DNA of 64,000 bases from Curvibacter gracilis ATCC BAA-807 (GTDB lineage: Bacteria; Pseudomonadota; Gammaproteobacteria; Burkholderiales; Burkholderiaceae_C), in assembly GCF_000518645.1 (NCBI RefSeq), contig NZ_JADZ01000015.1, positions 124,001 through 188,000 on the forward strand, given 5' to 3'. Below the pieces are notes generated by a model. It saw only the letters and a list, made by a program, of their open reading frames with translations, was not told the origin of the DNA and searched no databases. The position numbers and the translations under genes were made by a program. This document shows, piece by piece, positions 58,473 through 64,000 of this stretch (position 1 is its first letter; every line of letters begins with the position of its first letter).

Positions 58473-60239
58473 TCAGCTTGGCATCAGGCGTGACGGCTCA
58501 TCGTCGTTGAGCACGGCCTGGGCCCAGCCCGCCAATTTGCGCGTGTCGCTGCGCAAGACCTCCTGCTTGATGGCCAGAATCTGAGAGGGGTGCATGGAGA
58601 AGCTGCGCAGCCCCAGGCCCAGCAGCAAACGCGTGGCACTGACATCGCCTGCCATCTCACCGCACACACTCACTTCCTTGCCCTGAGCCCGGCACTCGGC
58701 AATCGTCTCGGCCACCAGCTTGAGCACCGCCGGGTGCAAGGGGTCGTAGAGGTGCGCCACGGACTCATCGGCCCGGTCGATGGCCAACGTGTACTGGATC
58801 AGGTCATTGGTTCCGATCGACAGAAAGTCGAAGTGCTTGAGGAACATGCGCACCGACAGCGCTGCAGCCGGGATCTCGATCATGGCCCCGAGTTGAATCG
58901 GGCCATAGGCCATGCCCAGGTTGTCGAGCTCCGCACGGGCGTGATCGATTTGCGCCAGGGCCTGGCGGATCTCAGAGCCATGGGCCAGCATCGGGATCAG
59001 CAACTTCACCTTGCCATGCACTGCCGCCCGCAGGATGGCGCGCAATTGGGTGCGGAACATGGCGGGGTCCGCCAGGCTCCAGCGGATGGCACGCAGGCCC
59101 AGTGCCGGGTTCAGATGGGCATCATCACGGTGGGCGTAATCCAGAGGCTTGTCAGCCCCCACATCCACCGTGCGGATGGTGACGGGAAGCCCTTGCATGC
59201 CCTCAACGGCGCGCCGGTAGGCCTGGTACTGCTCTTCTTCGCCGGGCAGCTTGCCCTGCCGCCCCATGAACAGGAATTCGCTGCGGAACAGCCCCACACC
59301 CAGCGCGCCGGCAGCCAGCGCGGCCGGTGCGTCATCCGGCATCTCGATATTGGCCAGGAGCTCAACCTTTTCGCCATCCATCGTGACCGCAGGGGTGTGC
59401 CGCAGGCGGGACAGGCGCTGACGCTCCAGCTCACCCTGTCGCTGTTTGAAACCATATTCAGCCAGGATGATGGGCGAGGGATCAACGATCATCACGCCGG
59501 CATCGCCATCGATGATCACCCAGTCATCCTGGCGCACCAATTGGCTGGCACTGCGGGCCCCCACCACGGCGGGGATGTCCATGCTGCGCGCGACAATGGC
59601 CGTGTGAGAGGTCTTGCCCCCCACATCGGTGACAAAACCCGCGAACACGCTCTGCTTGAACTGCAGCATGTCCGCCGGCGAAAGATCATGGGCCACCAGC
59701 ACCAGAGGCACATCGACGGTATCGTCGAGCAGCAACTCCTGCTGATTGCGGCGCGGCGAAGGGGGCGGAGGCGAAACCGGTGACGCCGCTCCCTTCATGT
59801 GCCGCAGGATGCGCTCGGCCACCTGCTCCAGATCGGCCTTGCGCTCACGCAGGTATTCATCCTCCATTTCGTCGAACTGGCGACCAATCACTTCGAGTTG
59901 AGTGGTCAAGGCCCATTCGGCGTTGTAGAGGCGTTCGGTCACCCAATGCTTCACGCCCGAGGTGAGCGCCTCATCCTGGAGCAGCATCAAGTGCACATCC
60001 AGCAAGGCGGTCAGCTCTTGCGGAGCGTCGTTGGGCCCCATCTGGGACAGCCCCTGCTGCAGCCGCTGCAGTTCATCCACCACCGCGTTGCGAGCCACGC
60101 GGATGCGGTCAATTTCTTCGGGTACCCGTGAAGCGTCGATGAAGTAATGGGCCACATCGATGCGGCTGGACGCCACCAGCACGGCCCGCCCGATGGCAAT
60201 GCCACGGGCTACAGCCAGGCCATGGACGGTGAATGTCAT
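58473..60239 (-). CDS. ptsI: PTS enzyme I (phosphoenolpyruvate-protein phosphotransferase)
   Basis: Autophosphorylates from PEP and passes phosphate to HPr. It has 588 residues, with active-site H212 (GGKTSHTAIVARS) and the PEP-binding barrel motifs (RSEFLFMGR; GTNDLIQYTLAIDRADESVA; CGEMAGD). A Pro/Ser-rich linker (about 152-166, SPVSPPPPSPRR) is longer than in the E. coli protein. Third gene of the EIIA-HPr-EI set, 49 bases after ptsH. Confidence 0.95.
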   Translation of the reverse strand: MTFTVHGLAVARGIAIGRAVLVASSRIDVAHYFIDASRVPEEIDRIRVARNAVVDELQRLQQGLSQMGPNDAPQELTALLDVHLMLLQDEALTSGVKHWVTERLYNAEWALTTQLEVIGRQFDEMEDEYLRERKADLEQVAERILRHMKGAASPVSPPPPSPRRNQQELLLDDTVDVPLVLVAHDLSPADMLQFKQSVFAGFVTDVGGKTSHTAIVARSMDIPAVVGARSASQLVRQDDWVIIDGDAGVMIVDPSPIILAEYGFKQRQGELERQRLSRLRHTPAVTMDGEKVELLANIEMPDDAPAALAAGALGVGLFRSEFLFMGRQGKLPGEEEQYQAYRRAVEGMQGLPVTIRTVDVGADKPLDYAHRDDAHLNPALGLRAIRWSLADPAMFRTQLRAILRAAVHGKVKLLIPMLAHGSEIRQALAQIDHARAELDNLGMAYGPIQLGAMIEIPAAALSVRMFLKHFDFLSIGTNDLIQYTLAIDRADESVAHLYDPLHPAVLKLVAETIAECRAQGKEVSVCGEMAGDVSATRLLLGLGLRSFSMHPSQILAIKQEVLRSDTRKLAGWAQAVLNDDEPSRLMPS

Positions 60240-60288
60240 GGATGCCTCCGTTGCTGGGGAAGTGAGTCCGGGTGATGCCCCGGGACGC

Positions 60289-60558
60289 TCACTCGCCTTC
60301 CCCGAATTTGTCGGCCATCAACGCCAGCAAGGCGTCCATGGCTTCTTGCTCGCGCGGCCCCTCGGTCTCGAGGCTGACCGTGCTGCCCAGGCCGGCGGCC
60401 AGCATCATGACGCCCATGATGCTCTTGGCATTGACGCGGCGCTCGCCCTTGGAAATCCAGACTTCGCAGGGGAAACTGCCCGCGAGCTTGGTGAGCTTGG
60501 CCGAGGCCCGGGCATGCAGGCCGAGCTTATTGCTGATGGTCGTGGTGGATTTGATCAT
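60289..60558 (-). CDS. ptsH: HPr phosphocarrier protein
   Basis: An 89-residue phosphocarrier. It has active-site H15 (NKLGLHARASAKL) and a Ser at 46 (NAKSIMGVMML), where HPr kinase phosphorylates in species that have it. The ATG lies inside the 3' end of the EIIA gene (overlap 60527-60558, 32 bases), with TCTTCT/AGAAGA just upstream as ribosome-binding site. Confidence 0.95.
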   Translation of the reverse strand: MIKSTTTISNKLGLHARASAKLTKLAGSFPCEVWISKGERRVNAKSIMGVMMLAAGLGSTVSLETEGPREQEAMDALLALMADKFGEGE

Positions 60559-60973
60559 TTCTTCTCCTCGCCTGGTTCTGGGGCGCAGTGATGGCCACTT
60601 GCAGGACGCCCTGCGTGCCTCCCACCACGGCCCGGGACACCAGGGCATCCAGGGATTCATGCCGATACGTCACCGTGCGCAGCAGCATGGGTAAATTGAC
60701 ACCGGCCACAAGCCGGGAATGCACGCCATCCACCAGCCGCTGGGCCACATTGCAAGGTGTGGCACCGAACACGTCGGTCAGCACCAGGGTGTCTCGGGCG
60801 GACAGCTCAGTCATCGCGATGCGTGCCGTGGCCAAGGTCTCTTCCGGGGAGATGTTGGGTTGCACGTCAACGGCAACGATGTCACGTTCGCAGTCTGGAA
60901 ACACATGCAGCGCACATTGACGCAAGGCGTGGGCCAGGGGTGCGTGGGCGATGATCAGGATACTGTTGCTCAT
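60527..60973 (-). CDS. PTS EIIA component, mannose family
   Basis: A 148-residue EIIA domain with phospho-accepting H10 (ILIIAHAPLAHAL). Further family motifs are VLTDVFGATPCNVAQRL and GVNLPMLLRTVTYR. No EIIB, EIIC or EIID genes accompany it, so this is a regulatory phosphorelay rather than a sugar importer. In related species such a set is linked to carbon-storage or global regulation. The C-terminal tail (ARRRNDQIHHDHQQ) is encoded in the overlap with ptsH. Confidence 0.92.
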   Translation of the reverse strand: MSNSILIIAHAPLAHALRQCALHVFPDCERDIVAVDVQPNISPEETLATARIAMTELSARDTLVLTDVFGATPCNVAQRLVDGVHSRLVAGVNLPMLLRTVTYRHESLDALVSRAVVGGTQGVLQVAITAPQNQARRRNDQIHHDHQQ

Positions 60974-62226
60974 GGGGAAATTGGTTGCCGTGCATTATGG
61001 CTTTTCAGGGCCAGGAAGTAGGCGTAACTCAGGACACTCAGGGCCAGGAATACCCCCATGGCGGCGCGAAATGCGTCCACCGCCGACAACCCCAGCGAAG
61101 AGAACAAGTCCACCCCCAGCCCAATGCCCCATTGCAGGACAAACACGCCCGCAAAGACCACCAGGTTGTAGGCGGACAAGGCCCGCCCCGCCAAGGCCGG
61201 CGCGAACGCCATGGCCACGGCGGGCTGGGCCAGCGAGATCACTGTCGAGGTGACGCAGAACAAGGCCCAGGCGGCAGCCCCGGCATGCTCGCCGAGCCAC
61301 AGAATGCCCGACAAGGTCAACAGGCTGACCGGCAGTCCGAAGGCGATGATCCGGTCCACCGACAGCCCCCGGGAAAACAGCCAGGGGGTCAACATGCCCC
61401 ACGACCAGAAGGTGCAGAGCATGCAGAGGTTGATGGCAAACAAGCCCGTGGCCGCCTCGGCGGCACTGTAGCCCGCCACCCGCACCATCCATGGGCCCGC
61501 CCACAGCGTCTGCACCGCCACCATGCCGCCGTAACTGAAAAAGCCGATCGGCGACATGCGGCGAAAGTAGGGGTGCGCCCAGACCTCTGCGTAGCCCTTC
61601 GGGACGGCGGAGCGTTCAGCCCCCTGCACAACGGGACTGGTGGCATGGGCAGGGCGCCAATTCGGCACCAGCCACGCGATCAAGGCCATGCCCAGTGCGG
61701 TCAGCACCGCGAGGCCCCAGAACAAGGGGCGCCAACCGATCTGCGGCAGCAACCATTGAACGGGCAAGGTGGAAGCCACCATGCCGAACGACCCCGTCAT
61801 CAGCATCCAGGAGTTGGCCCGCAGCTGGGCTTGGGGCGCCATCCAGCGCCGAAAGCCCGTCAACGGCGCCATCAGACAGGCGCTGACGCCCACGCCACAC
61901 AGCACACGTGCGGCCATCAGCCCCGTGAAACTGGTGGCCATGGAGAAGGCCACGCAACCCAATACGGCGATGGAGAGAAAGCACAAGATGACTTTGCGAG
62001 GGCCATGGCGATCGAGCCAGGTCCCCAGAGGAAGCTGAGTCACTGAGAAACCCAGAAAGTAGCCGCCAGCCAACAGCCCCAGATCCCGGGCCTGCAAGCC
62101 CAACTCCTGCGTGAGCACAGGCGACAGGGTGGCCGTGACCGCCCGAATCAATGCCGAGAAAAAATAGGCGAATGCGAAGGCCAGAAAAATGGCGATCACG
62201 CGACCGCGGTGGAGTGCAGTGTTCAA
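60970..62226 (-). CDS. Major facilitator superfamily transporter
   Basis: A 418-residue transporter with about 12 membrane helices. The MFS loop motif GTWLDRHGPRKVILCF lies between helices 2 and 3, and a second half begins near YFRRMSPIGFFSYGGM. No ATG is near the N-terminus. TTG at 62226 is proposed: it is 7 bases after the upstream lipoprotein stop and gives NTALHRGRVIAIFLAFAFAY. GTG at 62199 is the alternative. The stop overlaps the EIIA start by 4 bases. The substrate is unknown. Confidence 0.8.
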   Translation of the reverse strand: MNTALHRGRVIAIFLAFAFAYFFSALIRAVTATLSPVLTQELGLQARDLGLLAGGYFLGFSVTQLPLGTWLDRHGPRKVILCFLSIAVLGCVAFSMATSFTGLMAARVLCGVGVSACLMAPLTGFRRWMAPQAQLRANSWMLMTGSFGMVASTLPVQWLLPQIGWRPLFWGLAVLTALGMALIAWLVPNWRPAHATSPVVQGAERSAVPKGYAEVWAHPYFRRMSPIGFFSYGGMVAVQTLWAGPWMVRVAGYSAAEAATGLFAINLCMLCTFWSWGMLTPWLFSRGLSVDRIIAFGLPVSLLTLSGILWLGEHAGAAAWALFCVTSTVISLAQPAVAMAFAPALAGRALSAYNLVVFAGVFVLQWGIGLGVDLFSSLGLSAVDAFRAAMGVFLALSVLSYAYFLALKSHNARQPISP

Positions 62227-62233
62227 GACCGGC

Positions 62234-62770
62234 TCACTCGAAATGCAGCCCGGCCAGAAGCGTCTCCGCCCCTTCAGCTTCAGACACTGGAGCGTAGACC
62301 GCGGCCTGATACAGGAAAGCCCCACCCGACGAGGCCCGAGCAAACCAGGCCAGATCGACCTCCAGCGCAGCCCCATCGGGGGATTGCCCTCGCACATGCA
62401 GACGCGTCGACTGCGGCACTTCCAAGGCTCCTGGGGGCACAAACACCCGGCCGGCCGCACCAGCCTCGGATCGCAGATGTGCCAGTGTGATCTGACGCCA
62501 CTGAGCCAGGCCCTCGCCCACCGACATGTTCTTGGGCAATGCCACAGAGGCGATGGTCCACATGGCCCCCCGGGCCTCACAGCCCACGAGACTCATGTCT
62601 ACGGCTTGCTCGGCCCAAGGCACTTGGCGACTGGCACGCTCTGCCTTGCAAGGCAGCGTCGCCTGCAAGGACAGTTCGTCGATGCGCACACTGCGCCAAT
62701 TGAGGGCCGGGCTGCAGGCCTGCAACACCACCAGCATGCCCAAGGGCCAAATCGACATCAGTGAACTCAT
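62234..62770 (-). CDS. Hypothetical lipoprotein
   Basis: A 178-residue protein with a lipoprotein-type signal (MSSLMSIWPLGMLVVLQAC, Cys 19). The mature part has no recognised family; strand-rich segments include WRSVRIDELSLQATLPCKAE and RLHVRGQSPDGAALEVDLAWF. ATG 62770 places the signal peptide at the very N-terminus. It is probably co-transcribed with the MFS gene, which follows 7 bases later. Confidence 0.65.
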   Translation of the reverse strand: MSSLMSIWPLGMLVVLQACSPALNWRSVRIDELSLQATLPCKAERASRQVPWAEQAVDMSLVGCEARGAMWTIASVALPKNMSVGEGLAQWRQITLAHLRSEAGAAGRVFVPPGALEVPQSTRLHVRGQSPDGAALEVDLAWFARASSGGAFLYQAAVYAPVSEAEGAETLLAGLHFE

Positions 62771-62861
62771 GTCATCATTATCAGCCGCACCACCAGCTTG
62801 GTGCACCGCTCAGCAAAGCAGTGTCTGCAATGCACTCTTTTGACGCTCAGGAGATCGACTC

Positions 62862-63602
62862 ATGGCCCACTTCTTACTTGTTCACGGCGCATGGCATGGC
62901 GCCTGGTGCTGGCAGCGCGTGACGGAAGCCCTCATTCGCAACGGACACCGGGCGCATGCTGTCACCTTGACGGGGCTCGGGGAGCGAGCGCATCTGATGT
63001 CGCCCGCCATCACCTTGGAGACCCACATCAGCGATGTGGTGAATGCGCTGGAAGCCGAAGAGCTGCAAGACGTGGTGTTGGTGGTGCACTCCTACGCGGG
63101 CATGCTCGGAACGGCCGTGGCAGATCGCCTGCCGCACCGGCTTCAACATCTGGTGTATGTCGATGCCGTGGTCCCCAAAGTGGGTGAAAGCTGGAGTTCC
63201 ACCCATGCCAGCGCCACGCGGCAGGCCCGGCTGGTGGCCGCGCAGGGAAACCCGGACTACAGTTTTCCGGCACCTGACCCGGCCGTTTTCGGTTTGGCGG
63301 ATACCGACCATGCGTGGGTCAAGCGGCGCCAGACACCGCATCCTGGGCACACTTACGAGGCCCCCTTGCAATTTGATCCGAAGCGGGTGGCGCAGATTCC
63401 AAGAACCTTCATCAACTGCACCCGACCCACATTGGCCACGATCGACGTGATTCGCACGCGTGTGCAAGACCCGCGCTTCTGGGATGGCGCCTGGCTACCG
63501 GGTTCACGCCGTGTCGATATGGCCACGGGCCATGACCCCATGATCAGCGCGCCGGTGGAGTTGACGACTGTGCTGCAAGATTGCATCCGTCCAGAGGCTT
63601 GA
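62862..63602 (+). CDS. Alpha/beta hydrolase (plant-type esterase/HNL-like)
   Basis: A 246-residue hydrolase of the MES/hydroxynitrile-lyase-like subgroup. The N-terminus HFLLVHGAWHGAWCW, LTGLGERAHL near 37-46, and nucleophile S77 (VVHSYAGML) are visible. The catalytic Asp would be in the VQDPRF region and the His in ATGHDPMIS. It is divergent from the lipoprotein gene. Natural substrates are unknown. Confidence 0.87.
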   Translation: MAHFLLVHGAWHGAWCWQRVTEALIRNGHRAHAVTLTGLGERAHLMSPAITLETHISDVVNALEAEELQDVVLVVHSYAGMLGTAVADRLPHRLQHLVYVDAVVPKVGESWSSTHASATRQARLVAAQGNPDYSFPAPDPAVFGLADTDHAWVKRRQTPHPGHTYEAPLQFDPKRVAQIPRTFINCTRPTLATIDVIRTRVQDPRFWDGAWLPGSRRVDMATGHDPMISAPVELTTVLQDCIRPEA

Positions 63603-63768
63603 CGGACACGGTGGCAAATGGCACAAACTCAACGATCAGAATCGGTGGTACTGTCACCCGGTGGCTGAATGTGCCGAGGGAGTTTTGAGTTCCCCAGACT
63701 TACCATCAGCAGCGCCAGTTTCCTGATCAACGCCATCTAGCCAGGGCCGATCCAACCGCCCATTTTCA

Positions 63769-64000
63769 ATGGAACCCGTCAAAAGCAGTGCCCCCTCAGC
63801 CAACTCCGGCGCGACGCCACCTCCGCGGCCAGAATACTTGCTGGCGGGATCCATTGGCGCTGAGTTGTCTGGTCCGCTGCTGGAAATGGAGCACATCGTC
63901 CAGCAACTGCTGACCACCGGAAAACTGTCCCGTCCTCAAGTCAATGCACTGATGAGTTCGCTGGGCACCGCTCGGCGGATTGCAGCCCAGAGCCAATTGC
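63769..64000 (+). CDS. Start of a probable signal-transduction protein, truncated by window end
   Basis: Open frame from ATG 63769 to the edge (77 codons). It begins with a Pro/Ser-rich stretch, then a helical segment (LEMEHIVQQLLTTGKLSRPQVNALMSSLGTARRIAAQS). I recall a similar N-terminal helical segment from Burkholderiales sensor histidine kinases, but no catalytic domain is inside the window. There is no strong ribosome-binding site, and an in-frame stop at 63724 limits upstream starts. Confidence 0.5.
   Translation, partial: MEPVKSSAPSANSGATPPPRPEYLLAGSIGAELSGPLLEMEHIVQQLLTTGKLSRPQVNALMSSLGTARRIAAQSQL

Overview
The window is a high-GC, tightly packed bacterial chromosome segment. Its gene content and order point to the betaproteobacterial order Burkholderiales, most likely Comamonadaceae or a close relative. 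The main pointers are the complete atpIBEFHAGDC operon beside a dat/ybeD-lipB-lipA block, a EIIA(Man)-HPr-EI phosphorelay without sugar permeases, a fused indolepyruvate:acceptor oxidoreductase, and a coenzyme-B12 ribonucleotide reductase. No rRNA, CRISPR, insertion sequence or prophage was recognised. One tRNA gene, tRNA-Arg(CCG), is present.

Layout. (1) 1-1974: the 3' part of kdpD and kdpE, a potassium-responsive two-component system. (2) 1989-14120: a catabolic locus of about 12 kb. A leftward run encodes an SDR 3-hydroxyacyl-CoA dehydrogenase, a thiolase, a LivGFHM-type ABC importer lacking its binding protein, and a PaaG-like crotonase. It is divergent from a 911-residue MalT-like LuxR regulator. 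A second leftward run encodes an alpha-methylacyl-CoA racemase, a crotonase and a 2,4-dienoyl-CoA reductase. Together these suit beta-oxidation of an unsaturated, methyl-branched acyl-CoA. (3) 14231-19418: dinD, the giant oxidoreductase gene and a divergent Lrp-type regulator. (4) 19427-22948: a TonB receptor, a PepSY membrane protein and a Fur-like site. (5) 23074-30068: an M20 amidohydrolase, nrdJ behind an FNR/Anr-like promoter, small exported proteins, and an ECF41 sigma factor with its carboxymuconolactone decarboxylase partner. (6) 30069-32110: a gene-poor stretch with an orphan cysC and tRNA-Arg, possibly acquired DNA. (7) 32230-44961: a TetR/AcrR regulator and two consecutive three-gene RND efflux operons. 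(8) 45321-47931: a membrane-anchored cytochrome c, a conserved hypothetical protein, a YheT-type hydrolase and an NTF2-like protein. (9) 48099-55332: the F1Fo ATP synthase operon, read leftward. (10) 55532-58376: a Dat-YbeD fusion, lipB and lipA. (11) 58473-60973: the PTS phosphorelay. (12) 60970-64000: an MFS transporter, a lipoprotein, an alpha/beta hydrolase, and the start of a gene that runs off the window.

The most notable observations are these. Two ECF41-type promoters (TGTCACA/T-N16-CGTC) sit in front of the sigma gene and its partner. A perfect 38-bp palindrome lies inside the dinD coding sequence. A D-amino-acid aminotransferase is fused to a YbeD/DUF493 domain with no internal start codon. 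The branched acyl-CoA locus combines a racemase, a dienoyl-CoA reductase and a binding-protein-less Liv transporter. An orphan strong terminator points the wrong way between the second efflux operon and the cytochrome gene. All calls come from reading the sequence and translations. No database search was run.
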